Assembly: GCA_030537455.1 (NCBI GenBank)
Contig: JAUNMR010000028.1
Location: forward strand, 1-54,626
DNA: 54,626 nt
Source: Planctomycetia bacterium
GTDB taxonomy: Bacteria; Planctomycetota; Planctomycetia; Pirellulales; Thermoguttaceae
Reading direction: 5' to 3'
Part shown: in pieces, positions 45,301 to 53,653 of the stretch
Numbering within the stretch: position 1 is the stretch's first letter
Layout of the letters: every line of letters starts with the position of its first letter
The notes under the pieces: model-generated
What the model was told of the DNA's origin: nothing
Seen by the model: the letters and a program-made list of their open reading frames with translations, nothing else
Database searches by the model: none
Position numbers and translations under genes: made by a program

Positions 45301-45396
45301 CTCGATGACGTCGACGACGAAGAACAAATCCAGGACGTAACGGAACAAGAGAACCTCAATGACGTCCAAGATAACGACGAACAAGTGGAAAACTAA
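42355..45396 (+). CDS. gyrA: DNA gyrase subunit A
   Basis: 1013 residues from a TTG start chosen because AAAGGAG (42341-42347) sits 7 nt upstream; the longer reading frame adds 16 residues without a signal. It is longer than E. coli GyrA (875) by an acidic N-terminal ~37 residues and acidic inserts in the C-terminal domain. The catalytic Tyr is Tyr159 in [29 protein letters not shown] holds the quinolone region with Ala120 and Pro124 where E. coli has Ser83 and Asp87. QRRGGKG (in [14 protein letters not shown]) is the GyrA box, which separates gyrase from topoisomerase IV. The C-terminal beta-pinwheel wraps DNA and is interrupted by two Glu/Asp-rich stretches (~720-760 and ~845-875); the tail is also acidic. 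Acts with GyrB to introduce negative supercoils. No gyrB in the window. Confidence 0.96.
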   Translation: MADDNFDEFEGREDDDAQSSSDSNRPLRPIRNEFGQLMLPDGSKLVQTPIEDELKDSYLTYSMSVIVSRAIPDVRDGLKPSQRRILVAMNDLGIGPHAQRVKCAKISGDASGNYHPHGEAIIYPTLVRMAQDWNMRHVLVDKQGNFGSIAGLPPAAMRYTEARLSGMAMAMLEDLNLDTVDFIPTYDETRMEPTVLPAKAPNLLVNGANGIAVGMATSIPPHNLGEVCDAAIAVIDDPDVSPFALLRICPGPDYPTGGIICGTRGIRRAYLQGRGSIIVRARTIIESNGKRNRIIVTEIPYQQARDDIEKRIAENVQEGRIVGVSTIRNESDLKEPVRLVLELKKDADPNVVLNQLYRFTPLQSTLSIILLALVDGKPRVLTFKELIVEFLRHRKNVIRRRTTFLLNKALKRQHTVEGLLIAHANIDEVIRTIRESSTQFEAKQRLMKIECPAALLQRALGAGFESFQKARGVKESYTLSPVQADAILKMTLGQLVNLEQKKLGDEYNTLLDDINEYNRILSDERNILEIVRNDLIEIKNKFADARRTEILQDELDDVIDEDLINEEAMVVSISNNGYVKRTPLDEYRAQRRGGKGVKGAKVDDEDPVRHLFVASTHAYLLFFTNKGKVYWQKVYNLPQAARDGKGRNLVNVLSLAPGERVANCLPVRDFNQEDAYLVMATRDGLIKKTKLSSFSRPLKRGIIAIRLRGGAEPNEPEETTEEVENTINYLDDAPIEDAKPQETQTVEEEFIDSPDRDALVAVSICREGDEIFLSTASGRSIRFRQSDVRVMGRNASGVRGIRLRGEDVVVAMEIARPDAYLFAVCENGFGKRTVISSNSASTVDSDEDALDDDVPTSDDSENDVEENEEGAVTKITYPTKHRGGMGVLDVKTGKRNGLVVDVLCVEDGDEVMTITASGKIQRFSVDDIRSCGRNSMGVRIMRLDPGDRIVAANRVPRDEVASSGKAIVGVSTQALRDDSADNLDDVDDEEQIQDVTEQENLNDVQDNDEQVEN

Positions 45397-45400
45397 TAAA

Positions 45401-45430
45401 ACTACAGTCCCCGAGAAGAGCGGAGACTGT
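45401..45430 (+). terminator. possible weak terminator after gyrA
   Basis: ACAGTCCCC pairs with GGAGACTGT (one mismatch) without a U-tract; it lies 5 bp past the gyrA stop. Confidence 0.4.
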
Positions 45431-45623
45431 ATAATGAAGATCGGCGACAAGGCGCGTTGATTTCTAATCCGTTTGCGCTGACTGTATTCGGCGCAAACTT
45501 TCGAACACAAGCGATCGACAAGCGTTCCGTCCTCTGAGGAATCGGCGCGCTTGAGTGGTCTTCTTATTACATATACAAGCGCGACGCACTTGTGTGCGTC
45601 GCCTATCACAAGGGCGAACACAG

Positions 45624-47093
45624 ATGAGTCTTTGGAAAATCGCTTGGAAGAGTATTGAGCACCGCACGTTAGCCTCAACGCTCACCGCCTTTTCAATGGC
45701 GCTCGGCGTAGCGCTGGTCGTTACCGTGCTGGTGATTAACGGCGTGGTAGGCAAATCGTTCCAGCAGGGCGCTCAGGGTTATGACTTAATCGTCGGCGCC
45801 AAGGGTAGTAAGCTACAGCTCGTACTCAGTACGGTCTTTTACAATCAAGACCCAATCGGTCTTATTCCCTACGAATATTACGACCTCATGCGTTCCTCGC
45901 GCTACTCTGCGGAAATCAAAACCGCAATTCCGATCGCGCGTGGCGACAATTATCAAGGAGCGCCGGTGGTTGCTACGACTCCGGAATATTTCCAGTCCGT
46001 TACAAAGTCTGACGGAAAAGCATACACGCTCCAACAAGGCGAATTTTTTAAAAACGTCGACTTCAACGGCGCGGTCATCGGCTATACCGTAGCGAAAAAG
46101 AATAAGTTGCAACTCGGCGACGAAATTCGTTTCGGTCACAATAACTCCCAACGGGACGAAGACTTACATGAACCGTTCAAAGTCGTCGGTATTTTGGATC
46201 ACACCGGTAGCCCGAACGACCGCGCGGTCTTTGTCAATCTCGAGGGGTTCTATCGTCAGCACGAGCATTCCGAGGGGAGCGAGACGATCAACTATGCCTT
46301 GCGCGAAGCGGAAGTCGCTAAAATACGCCAAGAGCGCGGTCTGACCGATCCTACTGCGGAAATTGACCACGACCACGACGAGGACGGCGATCATGACCAT
46401 CACGACGGGGACGACGATCACGAGCATGACCATGCGCGCCGCTTGACCGCGATTCTACTGATTACCAAGGACGTGGAAGTTGCGGTCGCCGCGACTCAGG
46501 AGCAGATCGAAGCGGCGACGAGTCGACCGGGCGTTGAAATTGCCGAGTCGCAAATCGTGACGGATACGCGTCGCCAGGTCATTGACACGGCCGTGACCGC
46601 GCTGCCCGCGAAAATTGAGGGCGAGTTGCTAGAAGCGCAAGCGGTTGCGCCGGTGCAGGAAATTGCCGCGTTCTTCCAGGACGTCATTGGCAATATTCAG
46701 AGCGTCTTGATTATCTTCGCGATCCAAGTCGTAATCGTCGCCGGCGTCGGGATGATGGTGAGTATTTACAACTCGATGAACGAGCGGCGCCAGGAGATCG
46801 CGATTATGCGCGCGTTGGGCGCGCGTCGTTCGACCGTCATGGCAATTGTGCTCTTTGAGTCAATTCTTCTGTCTCTGGGCGGCGGGCTTTTAGGCGCGCT
46901 CATAGGTCACACGGCTATAGCCGCGCTCGCGCCCTTTATTATGTCCTACGCAAACGTTATGGTGCGACCGTGGAATTTCCAGTGGATTGAACTGGTGCTA
47001 GTTCCCGGGCTTGTACTACTGGCCTCGGTGGTCGGCTATCTGCCGGCGGTCGTGGCGTATCGTACCGACGTGGCGCAGTCGTTGCAAAGTTGA
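45624..47093 (+). CDS. FtsX/MacB-type ABC transporter permease with His/Asp-rich loop
   Basis: 489 residues; the start is set at MSLWKIAWKS with AAGGGCG upstream, which matches family N-termini. Topology: one helix near residues 20-42 (TLTAFSMALGVALVVTVLVI), a ~300-residue periplasmic domain, then three helices in the FtsX domain (IQSVLIIFAIQVVIVAGVGMMVS..., ERRQEIAIMRALGARRSTVMAIVLF, ..., VLVPGLVLLASVVGYLPAV). Residues ~248-272 are a His/Asp-rich loop with eight His (DHDHDEDGDHDHHDG), typical of divalent-metal-binding loops in zinc and copper transport proteins. No ABC ATPase gene is adjacent; the partner must be elsewhere. The next gene, 29 bp downstream, is a DUF3299-like membrane protein and almost certainly co-transcribed. 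Confidence 0.85.
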   Translation: MSLWKIAWKSIEHRTLASTLTAFSMALGVALVVTVLVINGVVGKSFQQGAQGYDLIVGAKGSKLQLVLSTVFYNQDPIGLIPYEYYDLMRSSRYSAEIKTAIPIARGDNYQGAPVVATTPEYFQSVTKSDGKAYTLQQGEFFKNVDFNGAVIGYTVAKKNKLQLGDEIRFGHNNSQRDEDLHEPFKVVGILDHTGSPNDRAVFVNLEGFYRQHEHSEGSETINYALREAEVAKIRQERGLTDPTAEIDHDHDEDGDHDHHDGDDDHEHDHARRLTAILLITKDVEVAVAATQEQIEAATSRPGVEIAESQIVTDTRRQVIDTAVTALPAKIEGELLEAQAVAPVQEIAAFFQDVIGNIQSVLIIFAIQVVIVAGVGMMVSIYNSMNERRQEIAIMRALGARRSTVMAIVLFESILLSLGGGLLGALIGHTAIAALAPFIMSYANVMVRPWNFQWIELVLVPGLVLLASVVGYLPAVVAYRTDVAQSLQS

Positions 47094-47122
47094 TAAGCTG
47101 TCAGAACGCGAGGTAAATATCG

Positions 47123-47818
47123 ATGAAACAAGTAATTTGGGACGACGCGCTCAAGGGCGGTTACACCGATATCGACACGCCGCAGGCGAGTGAAGAGACG
47201 ATCGACTATAAGCAAGTGGCGTCGTTAGGCGTCGGCGCTTTGGTCGCCGCTGTTTTGGGTATTCTGGGGTTCTTTTGGATACCCTTTATTGCCGCCTCCC
47301 TTGTGGCGGTCGTCTTGGGCGTCATGGCGCAACGCAAGATTATGCGCGCCCCCGACGAGGTCGCCGGCGGAACCATGACGCTCGTCGCAATTGCGCTCGG
47401 CGCCGTTCTGGCGATTAGCGCGACCGGTTGGCAGATCTATTCCTACTACTGCTCCGCCCCTCCGGGCTACGAGATCCTGCCCTTTGACTCCATGGCGCTT
47501 ACCAAAGACGGAGAAGTGCCGGAGAATATCCTGGCGCTCGACGGTCACAAGGTCTATATTGAGGGGTACATGTACCCGACGAAGCAGCACGCAGGAATTG
47601 AGAACTTTACGCTAGTGCGCACCTTAGGCCACTGCCAGTACTGCTCCCCTGGCACGAACCCCGCCGATATGATTGCGATCTCCATGGAACGCGGGGAATC
47701 GGTGAAATATCGCGCTAACAAGATAGTGGCGGTCGGCGGTATTCTCACGGTCGACCCGACGTGGCGCGACAACGTCGGCGCGATTCCCTACTCTATGCGC
47801 GCGAACGTCTTCCACTAA
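47123..47818 (+). CDS. membrane protein with DUF3299-like domain
   Basis: 231 residues. Two hydrophobic segments (VASLGVGALVAAVLGILGFF with WIPFIAASLVAVVLGVMA, and MTLVAIALGAVLAISATGW) anchor a C-terminal domain facing outside. That domain, ILALDGHKVYIEGYMYPT, then LVRTLGHCQYCSPG, and ILTVDP, follows the DUF3299 pattern (hDGKxVxIxGFMxP...C...P) with a CxxC pair at HCQYC. DUF3299 proteins are often encoded beside metal ABC permeases; a role in metal handling or delivery is inferred. It is translated 29 bp after the permease stop, same strand, and ends at a terminator (47857-47890). Confidence 0.7.
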   Translation: MKQVIWDDALKGGYTDIDTPQASEETIDYKQVASLGVGALVAAVLGILGFFWIPFIAASLVAVVLGVMAQRKIMRAPDEVAGGTMTLVAIALGAVLAISATGWQIYSYYCSAPPGYEILPFDSMALTKDGEVPENILALDGHKVYIEGYMYPTKQHAGIENFTLVRTLGHCQYCSPGTNPADMIAISMERGESVKYRANKIVAVGGILTVDPTWRDNVGAIPYSMRANVFH

Positions 47819-47856
47819 TTTGTCTGCGTTAAGAGACGACGACCCTTTTTATGAGA

Positions 47857-47890
47857 AACAACCGTATTGTCGAGGCAATGCGGTTGTTTT
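47857..47890 (+). terminator. intrinsic terminator of permease/DUF3299 operon
   Basis: AACAACCGTATTG pairs with CAATGCGGTTGTT (one G-U), followed by TTTT. Confidence 0.8.
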
Positions 47891-47930
47891 GCTATCTAGC
47901 GGTTAGCGACGACAAAGGGCGGCGCGCGTC

Positions 47931-47958
47931 TTGTCGAATTTCCTACGCGCGCTACAAT
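47931..47958 (+). promoter_or_regulatory. candidate promoter of isocitrate dehydrogenase
   Basis: TTGTCG (47931-47936), 16-bp spacer, TACAAT (47953-47958). Confidence 0.5.
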
Positions 47959-48027
47959 ATTATGGATAATTTGACACGCGTTTACGCTCTCATGCGACGC
48001 GAATAGCACAGAAATACGAGGAATAAC

Positions 48028-49122
48028 ATGGCATATGAAGTAACGTTAATCACAGGCGACGGAGTCGGACCGGAACTTGCGGAAGCGGCGCGTAAATGTA
48101 TCGACGCGACCGGCGTTCAGATCAACTGGGACGTTCAAGAGGCTGGAATCGACGTCATGGAACGCACCGGCAACCCGTTGCCTGAAGCGGTCTTAGAGAG
48201 CGTCAGACGCACGCGCGTAGCGCTCAAAGCGCCGATTACCACGCCCGTGGGAACCGGTTTCCGCAGTATTAACGTGCACCTTCGCCAGGAACTTGACCTC
48301 TTCGCCTGCGTGCGTCCTTGTAAGTACTACCCCGGCGTGCGTTCGTACTTCAGCTCTGTCCCCGTCGACCTGGTGATCTTCCGCGAAAACACCGAAGACC
48401 TCTATGCCGGTATTGAATTCGAGCGTGGCGCTGAAGCGACCAAAGAGGTCATCGAACAGATCAATCGCCTGGCGCCCGGTCGTAAAATTGCCACCGGTTA
48501 CCAAGAGACCGGCGTTTCGATCAAACCGATTAGCGTTTCGCGTTCCGACCGTCTGATTCGTTCCGCCTTCGAGTTTGCTCGTGAGAACGGTCGTAAAAAG
48601 GTCACCGCGGTACACAAAGCGAATATTATGAAGTTCTCCGACGGTCTGTGGCTGGAAACCGCCAGAAACGTGGCCAACGATTATCCGGAGATCGAATTTG
48701 AAGATCGCATCGTCGATAATATGTGCATGCAACTGGTTCAAAAGCCGGAACTTTACGACGTCGTGGCGCTGCCGAATCTCTACGGAGATATTCTCAGCGA
48801 CCTGTGCGCCGGTTTGGTCGGCGGTTTGGGCGTCGCGCCGGGCGCCAATATCGGCACAGACGGCGCCGTCTTTGAGGCGACCCACGGCAGCGCCCCGAAA
48901 TATAAGGGAATGAATAAGGTCAATCCCGTTGCGCTCATTCTCTCGGGCATGCTCATGCTACGTCATCTCAAAGAGTTCGACGCCGCAAATCGTCTGGAAA
49001 AGGCCGTTGCGGAAGTCATTCTCGAAGGTAAAGACGTTACCTACGACCTCAAACCAAACCGTGACGATCCTACCGCCGTTGGTACTCAAGAGATGGCGGA
49101 GGCGATTTGCCGTAAGCTCTAA
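48028..49122 (+). CDS. isocitrate/isopropylmalate dehydrogenase family, probably NAD-dependent isocitrate dehydrogenase
   Basis: 364 residues. [10 protein letters not shown] at the N-terminus is the cofactor-side loop. [26 protein letters not shown] contains the substrate-binding Ser/Asn/Arg set of isocitrate dehydrogenases. [13 protein letters not shown] is the isocitrate family signature. [17 protein letters not shown] carries the catalytic Lys. [25 protein letters not shown] contains the metal-binding Asp pair, and [19 protein letters not shown] is the adenine-side loop. The length and lack of the NADP-type insertion fit the short NAD-linked (IDH3-like) group rather than E. coli Icd; homoisocitrate or isopropylmalate activity cannot be excluded. 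It catalyses oxidative decarboxylation of isocitrate to 2-oxoglutarate in the TCA cycle. Monocistronic, with its own promoter and terminators. Confidence 0.88.
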   Translation: MAYEVTLITGDGVGPELAEAARKCIDATGVQINWDVQEAGIDVMERTGNPLPEAVLESVRRTRVALKAPITTPVGTGFRSINVHLRQELDLFACVRPCKYYPGVRSYFSSVPVDLVIFRENTEDLYAGIEFERGAEATKEVIEQINRLAPGRKIATGYQETGVSIKPISVSRSDRLIRSAFEFARENGRKKVTAVHKANIMKFSDGLWLETARNVANDYPEIEFEDRIVDNMCMQLVQKPELYDVVALPNLYGDILSDLCAGLVGGLGVAPGANIGTDGAVFEATHGSAPKYKGMNKVNPVALILSGMLMLRHLKEFDAANRLEKAVAEVILEGKDVTYDLKPNRDDPTAVGTQEMAEAICRKL

Positions 49123-49543
49123 ATCTATACGACAGTAAGAATAGAACGACGCGACTTTGGCGTCGCGTCAAATGATAATAACAGAAGGCTGGGATTCGGA
49201 GTCCGAGCCTTTTTTTATGCAGTGAAAAGGGCAGGGCGCCGAGGGGAACACAGGGGAAATGCGTAGACCATAGGGAATGTTAAGCGCGTCGTACGCTTGT
49301 GACGACGTCTGTTCTTATACGATCGACGCAGCGCTTTCTAACGAATGAAACTCCTTGTATTAACGACAATAGCAAGGAGGTATTTTTAAAAGTTAGGAAA
49401 GGCTAAGTGGTAATATCATAATTTAACGCAATAGTGAGACGCCCCTAACACTTCTTTAAAAGGATCGTGTCTTTCGAATGACGTGGTTCAAAAAAACTAT
49501 AGAAAAACCTGAAGATTTATTTAAAAAAAAGCCCAGCCACGGA
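49123..49543. other. intergenic after isocitrate dehydrogenase
   Basis: It contains GCGACGCGAC/GTCGCGTC (49149-49169, no U-tract) and the terminator at 49187-49216, then a gene-free A/T-rich stretch leading to the promoter at 49544. Confidence 0.5.
49187..49216 (+). terminator. intrinsic terminator of isocitrate dehydrogenase
   Basis: GGCTGGGATT pairs with AGTCCGAGCC (two mismatches) and is followed by T7. Confidence 0.75.
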
Positions 49544-49572
49544 TTGACGGGGAAAAAAAGTTAGTTTAAACT
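49544..49572 (+). promoter_or_regulatory. candidate promoter of the third DUF1559 locus
   Basis: TTGACG (49544-49549), 17-bp spacer, TAAACT (49567-49572). The -10 element lies inside the first palindrome of the operator. A second, weaker candidate (-10 GATAAT at 49639-49644) lies closer to the gene. Confidence 0.45.
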
Positions 49573-49597
49573 AACAAATAGGTTAGACAAATCTAAC
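49560..49597 (+). promoter_or_regulatory. tandem palindromic operator, GTTAG-N6-CTAAC twice
   Basis: GTTAGTTTAAACTAAC (49560-49575, a perfect 16-bp palindrome) and GTTAGACAAATCTAAC (49582-49597) share identical arms and spacing; their centres are 22 bp apart, close to two helical turns. The first overlaps the candidate -10 box, the place expected for a repressor. The TTAG/CTAA arms recall DtxR/IdeR-type iron boxes, but the N6 centre differs from the canonical spacing. Regulator identity is inference. Confidence 0.7.
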
Positions 49598-49706
49598 TCT
49601 TAAGTAATAACTACAGTTACGACACATCTGGCGCTTGTGATAATATGGAGCGCATTTCAATTTGGACCGATTGTTTGCGCTTCAGAAGAATGAATCGAGG
49701 TTGAAG

Positions 49707-50885
49707 ATGAATAGAGACAGAAACGGATTCACCCTGGTTGAGTTGCTGGTGGTGATTGCAATAATCGGCGTCTTGATTGGACTGCTCCTTCCGGCGGTTC
49801 AGTCAGCTCGTGAGTCTGCGCGACGCATGCAGTGCGTGAATAATATCAAACAGCTTGCTTTGGCGGCTCAGAATTACCATGACGCGAACAATGCGTTCCC
49901 CATGCCGACCGGTTACCGCGGCGGTTGCACGAACTGTCCTCCCGCGGGCGGGTTCTCCGTGCACGCGCTACTGCTACCCTTCTACGAACAGACCGCGCTT
50001 TATGACAGCATTGCCTATTGGATTCATATCGACAATGGCACGGTAATCGATTGGCGCGGCGGCACCGATTACCAAAAGATCATTCCCCCCTGCCAAGAGG
50101 CTGCCTCTCAACAATTGCCGATCTTACATTGTCCTTCCGACGGCGGTAATCTCACCTCCGTAAGCTTTACCACGGTCACCTGCGGTTATTACGACGCGAG
50201 CGGCGCGTGGGTAGTCGACGGGGATACGAGTTCCTGTCCCGTCGCAACCACGAATTATATGGCATGTAGCGGTTCCGGTACCGCATATAACTACGACTGC
50301 ACTGTTCTGACCGACGGCGTCTTCTCTTGCCGCGTTGCACGTACCTTTGCGCATTTGCTCGACGGTTCCAGTAATACCGCAATGTTCAGTGAAGCGATCG
50401 TCGGCGACGACGTGCTCGCAGGAGGCGAGCCCGACCCAATGCATCCGGAAGCGCGATGTGCATTTGCACGCGGTTTGTGCACCTGGCGCGGTCGTACCGC
50501 GGGCGGCGTCTGGGGAGGTTGGCTCGCCGCCGGAGGTACCCCGGGGATTGTTGGAATTTACGGCGACGACAATCTTGACGTCGGCTCGCTATGTTCCACC
50601 TATTGCCTCTCATGGAACGGATGGCGAGGCTACTGCTGGCTCATCTGTAAGGGACACGCCACGACCTTCTCTTGCTTTGACGCGCCGAATCCGAATCATC
50701 CGGACTGGGGCGCGGAGTTCGGCTCCGGATTCTTTGCCGCTCGTAGTCGTCATTCCGGCGGCGTGAACGTCGCTATGTGCGACGGTTCTGTGCGCTTTGT
50801 CGCCGATACCGTGGAGAGAAACGCGTGGCGTCAACTTGGCTCAATGAACGACGGCGGCGCCGCTCTACCGTGCGACCCAGAGTAG
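49707..50885 (+). CDS. DUF1559 pseudopilin-like protein (copy 3)
   Basis: 392 residues from MNRDRN, with GAGG 8 nt upstream; an in-frame TTG at 49662 is rejected because it lengthens the prepilin leader. [20 protein letters not shown] is the prepilin signal and helix, then PAVQSARESARRMQC and NNIKQLALAAQNYH. The globular part has HCPSDGG, LLDGSSNTAMFSE and a Cys-rich C-terminal half (CSTYCLSWNGWRGYCW). It ends SRHSGGVNVAMCDGSVRFVAD. More Cys and Trp than copies 1 and 2 suggest disulfides or a different binding surface. It heads a run of envelope and metal-related genes and lies directly behind the tandem operator. The lipoprotein gene starts 8 bp after its stop. Confidence 0.92.
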   Translation: MNRDRNGFTLVELLVVIAIIGVLIGLLLPAVQSARESARRMQCVNNIKQLALAAQNYHDANNAFPMPTGYRGGCTNCPPAGGFSVHALLLPFYEQTALYDSIAYWIHIDNGTVIDWRGGTDYQKIIPPCQEAASQQLPILHCPSDGGNLTSVSFTTVTCGYYDASGAWVVDGDTSSCPVATTNYMACSGSGTAYNYDCTVLTDGVFSCRVARTFAHLLDGSSNTAMFSEAIVGDDVLAGGEPDPMHPEARCAFARGLCTWRGRTAGGVWGGWLAAGGTPGIVGIYGDDNLDVGSLCSTYCLSWNGWRGYCWLICKGHATTFSCFDAPNPNHPDWGAEFGSGFFAARSRHSGGVNVAMCDGSVRFVADTVERNAWRQLGSMNDGGAALPCDPE

Positions 50886-50893
50886 GTTATGTC

Positions 50894-51400
50894 ATGAAGA
50901 TTCAAAAGAAGATTGCGGTTTTGCTAAGTCTTTTTCTGACAGCGCTTCTAGCGACATTGACCTCCTGCAAGCGTTTGCCTCCACGACCTGACGATCTGCC
51001 GACCTTGTATCCCACGAAGATTACCGTGACTTTTGGCGGTCAGCGCGTGGAGGACGTCGCGGTTATTCTCATGCCGATTCAGCCGGAACTGAGAAAGTGG
51101 AAGTCAGGTGGAAAGACTGACGCGCAAGGATGTTGTGAGGTTAAAACCGCGTTCTGCTACCAAGGCGCGCCTGAGGGACAGTATCGTCTTGCCTTCTCAA
51201 AACTCCAGGAGAGACTTGGCGATGAGCTCGCTGATATGCAGCCGCTCTCGTTAATCCCCATGAAGTACCTCCCGATGAATACCGAGTTGACCCTGGAAAT
51301 TAAGCCGGAAAAGAACGAGTTCCTCCTGGAACTTGACGGCGGCGAAGAGGTCTTTCCTGTCCCAAAAGGCGCCACGCCTGGTCCGAAAATGAAACGGTAA
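50894..51400 (+). CDS. small lipoprotein of DUF1559 pair 3
   Basis: 168 residues from MKIQKK (AGTAGG upstream); the longer frame overlaps the DUF1559 gene and is out of character. The lipoprotein signal AVLLSLFLTALLATLTSC is followed by KRLPPRPDD. The mature domain follows the same plan as the other paired lipoproteins: YPTKITVTFGGQRVEDVAVILMP, then GGKTDAQGCCEVKTAF and GAPEGQYRLAFSKLQ, a transthyretin-like/carboxypeptidase-regulatory beta-sandwich. A C-terminal polar tail ends in PGPKMKR. It begins 8 bp after the pseudopilin stop, so the two are translationally linked. Confidence 0.83.
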   Translation: MKIQKKIAVLLSLFLTALLATLTSCKRLPPRPDDLPTLYPTKITVTFGGQRVEDVAVILMPIQPELRKWKSGGKTDAQGCCEVKTAFCYQGAPEGQYRLAFSKLQERLGDELADMQPLSLIPMKYLPMNTELTLEIKPEKNEFLLELDGGEEVFPVPKGATPGPKMKR

Positions 51401-51446
51401 TCGTTGTTCCATCCTATTTTTACGGTGAAATGCCCCAGGAATGTTC

Positions 51447-51770
51447 ATGAATAAGATAGCAATCTACGGCGCTTTGCTCGTAGCGTGCGTCGTTATCGTA
51501 GCGGTTGTTGCGCATGGAAAGTCGAACTTGCATAAGGTTACGACCTCCTCGGTAGAGGAACAGTATCTTTTGCGCGTGGCTGACTTCGATCACGACGGCG
51601 TTCTTTCTGACGCCGAACGCGCGAAATATCGTCAGTTACAAGAGGAGATTACGCGTTCTCAGGGCGAGTTGACCTTGAGTCAAGACGGAGAACTTGTTGT
51701 CGCCGATAAATTTGCGCACGACGAAGAAGCGCGCGCCGCTTTTGAGCAGCGACAACACATGAAAGATTAA
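51447..51770 (+). CDS. small exported or membrane-anchored EF-hand protein
   Basis: 107 residues starting at MNKIAIY, with AGGA 8 nt upstream; an ATG 6 bp earlier is also possible. The N-terminal hydrophobic segment IYGALLVACVVIVAVVAHG is either a signal peptide or an anchor. One clear EF-hand loop, DFDHDGVLSDAERA, occupies residues ~48-61; a second degenerate one (SQDGELVVADKF) follows at ~79-90. The rest is charged and helical. It lies 46 bp after the lipoprotein and 105 bp before the next EF-hand gene, same strand, so a shared operon with the pseudopilin pair is likely. No enzymatic motif is seen. Confidence 0.75.
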   Translation: MNKIAIYGALLVACVVIVAVVAHGKSNLHKVTTSSVEEQYLLRVADFDHDGVLSDAERAKYRQLQEEITRSQGELTLSQDGELVVADKFAHDEEARAAFEQRQHMKD

Positions 51771-51875
51771 GAATCGTAAAGAGTTAAATTCGTAACTCGG
51801 TTCGGATCGCTCTTGCGCATGCGCCTAAACGTAAGGCGCCGCAAGACGCGAAGTCCCCAGATAAGGAGAGACATA

Positions 51876-52250
51876 ATGAGTTCTAATAAAAAAGTAACGC
51901 CCGTGGCGATTGTTTTGGCGCTCCTCGCCTGCCTCGCCCTTGGTTATTCTGCGCGCGCGGTCACCAGTAGTCGTAGCGACTCCACGTCCTTTGACGCTTA
52001 TGACAAGGACAAAGACGGCGTTATGAGTCGCGTAGAGTTCAACGAATTCCTCCGCGACGCTTCCTTGGCTAAGAGCGGCGCTTCCGATAAAAAGGCGGCG
52101 ACCAAAGGCGGTCACGCCGGTTGCTCTGGCGGCGGCTGTTCTGGCGGCGGTTGTCAGGGGCATGACCACGCCGCACAAGCTCAAACCGAAGCAGAGCCTC
52201 AGGTTGAGGTGAAAACTGTCAGTGAAAATCCGAGCGCTAATGCACAATAA
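51876..52250 (+). CDS. small exported EF-hand protein with CSGGGC metal-binding-like repeats
   Basis: 124 residues; AAGGAGAG 5-12 nt upstream fixes the ATG. Signal peptide: VAIVLALLACLALGYSARA. One EF-hand loop, DKDKDGVMSRVEF, lies near residues 47-59. A Gly/Cys/His region follows: GHAGCSGGGCSGGGCQGHDH, with three Cys and three His, a pattern typical of metal-binding or metal-sequestering segments. The tail is Glu/Gln-rich. A small secreted Ca2+-binding plus soft-metal-binding protein is the simplest reading; this is inferred from composition only. It follows the first EF-hand gene and precedes the PepSY-type gene, which has its own promoter. Confidence 0.78.
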   Translation: MSSNKKVTPVAIVLALLACLALGYSARAVTSSRSDSTSFDAYDKDKDGVMSRVEFNEFLRDASLAKSGASDKKAATKGGHAGCSGGGCSGGGCQGHDHAAQAQTEAEPQVEVKTVSENPSANAQ

Positions 52251-52288
52251 TACGCCGTGCGTTCACGCGAAGAGACAGTTCAAGCTTC

Positions 52289-52316
52289 TTGACGTTTTTG
52301 CCGACAATTATATAAC
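52289..52316 (+). promoter_or_regulatory. candidate promoter of PepSY gene
   Basis: TTGACG (52289-52294), 16-bp spacer, TATAAC (52311-52316); the leader is about 50 nt. Confidence 0.55.
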
Positions 52317-52371
52317 AGAGTCGTTGCTAACAAATGTTTTTAACGACTGAACCGAAACATTCGAAAAGAAT

Positions 52372-53586
52372 ATGAGTCTTATTAAGAAAGCGGCGCGCTA
52401 CCTTCACCGATATTTAGGTTGGGCGTCTGGTCTTGTTGTCTTGATAATCTGCGCGACCGGCGCGATTCTACTGGTTCAACCGGAGGTGGAACGCGCGCTG
52501 GAGCCGGGTAAGTACACGATTCCTCGCCACGACGGCGCGCCGCTGGATTGGGACGAGTTTATCGCGCGTTTGGAAGCGAGCGAAAGCGCGTCTTTTGCCG
52601 AACCGACGACCGTGACAGTCGCGCGTATAATCCAGGAGCGCGGCGCGCGCCGTGCGACCTATCTCCTGCTGAACGCACGGGACGCACACGACTCCTGGAC
52701 TTATCAATGCTATGCCGACCCCTATGTTGGCGAGGGCGTCGCCTATGGCGCGAGTCGCGCGTTGGAGTTCTTTCGTACGGTGCGACAGTTGCACACGCGA
52801 TTGTGTCTGCCCGCGAAGATCGGTCGACCGATCACTGGTTATTCCTGCCTGGTCTTTATGCTTGTCCTGCTCACCGGGCTGATTCGTTGGCTACCGCGTC
52901 GATTGAATAATAAGTCTCTTTGGCGCAATGCGTTAACCCTTACGCTCACTAAGGGCGGTTCGCGCGCGCTCTTTGATTTGCACAATGTGCTGGGATTCTA
53001 TAGCGCGCTGATTTTGCTTGGATTAGCGTTCACCGGCGCATGGCTAGGACTGGGTTGGTTCCGCGACGGTTTCAATCGCAGTATCGGTCTGGAGACCGCG
53101 CCGCGCCCGATTCGTCAATTCGATTGTCCGGCATGGCAGGGCGAACCGGCGACGCTCCAGGCGATTATGGACGCCCAGGCGCAACAAACGCCCGAGGCGT
53201 GCGCTTACGACATACGATTCGGTAAGAGCGCGCATGCGCCCCTGGTTATTACGCCCCGACCCGGATTTGCCGGCTTCTGCTACCAGACGTCCTACTACTG
53301 GGATCGTGGCAACGCCACCCTACTCGGCGTCGATTCCTATAAAGCGCTCAGCGGACCGTATAAAGTCGCCTCAATCATGCTACCTTTCCACAAAGGGCAG
53401 ATCTTTAGTGATTTTTCACGATATTTGTTCTTGCTTATTTGTCTCATTGCATGTATGTTAGCGGCGACCGGCTACTGGCTCTCTTTTAACCGTTGGCGTA
53501 GAACGGAACAGAGCGCTAAAGCAACGGAAGGTAAACCAAAAAGCGATAAGAACAACGACGTTCCGACTACGGACGTCAATCGTTAA
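52372..53586 (+). CDS. PepSY-associated transmembrane protein
   Basis: 404 residues with four hydrophobic helices: ~15-38 (LGWASGLVVLIICATGAILL), ~154-174 (GYSCLVFMLVLLTGLIRWL), ~207-228 (GFYSALILLGLAFTGAWLGL) and ~350-375 (LFLLICLIACMLAATGYWL). YLHRYLGW at the start, LHTRL, DLHNVLGF and FHKGQIF are the conserved His positions of the PepSY_TM family and are candidate heme ligands. This family is typically iron-regulated and includes siderophore-iron and other metal reductases (established for some members). It acts in the cytoplasmic membrane with a periplasmic loop of ~110 residues. Context of small Cys/His-rich and EF-hand proteins supports a metal-reduction or uptake role, which is inference. 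Confidence 0.85.
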   Translation: MSLIKKAARYLHRYLGWASGLVVLIICATGAILLVQPEVERALEPGKYTIPRHDGAPLDWDEFIARLEASESASFAEPTTVTVARIIQERGARRATYLLLNARDAHDSWTYQCYADPYVGEGVAYGASRALEFFRTVRQLHTRLCLPAKIGRPITGYSCLVFMLVLLTGLIRWLPRRLNNKSLWRNALTLTLTKGGSRALFDLHNVLGFYSALILLGLAFTGAWLGLGWFRDGFNRSIGLETAPRPIRQFDCPAWQGEPATLQAIMDAQAQQTPEACAYDIRFGKSAHAPLVITPRPGFAGFCYQTSYYWDRGNATLLGVDSYKALSGPYKVASIMLPFHKGQIFSDFSRYLFLLICLIACMLAATGYWLSFNRWRRTEQSAKATEGKPKSDKNNDVPTTDVNR

Positions 53587-53653
53587 TAGCGATAGCGAAG
53601 AGGCATAAAGCATAAATAACTTCGCGCCCCTTAGTATTGACATTTTAGACGGC

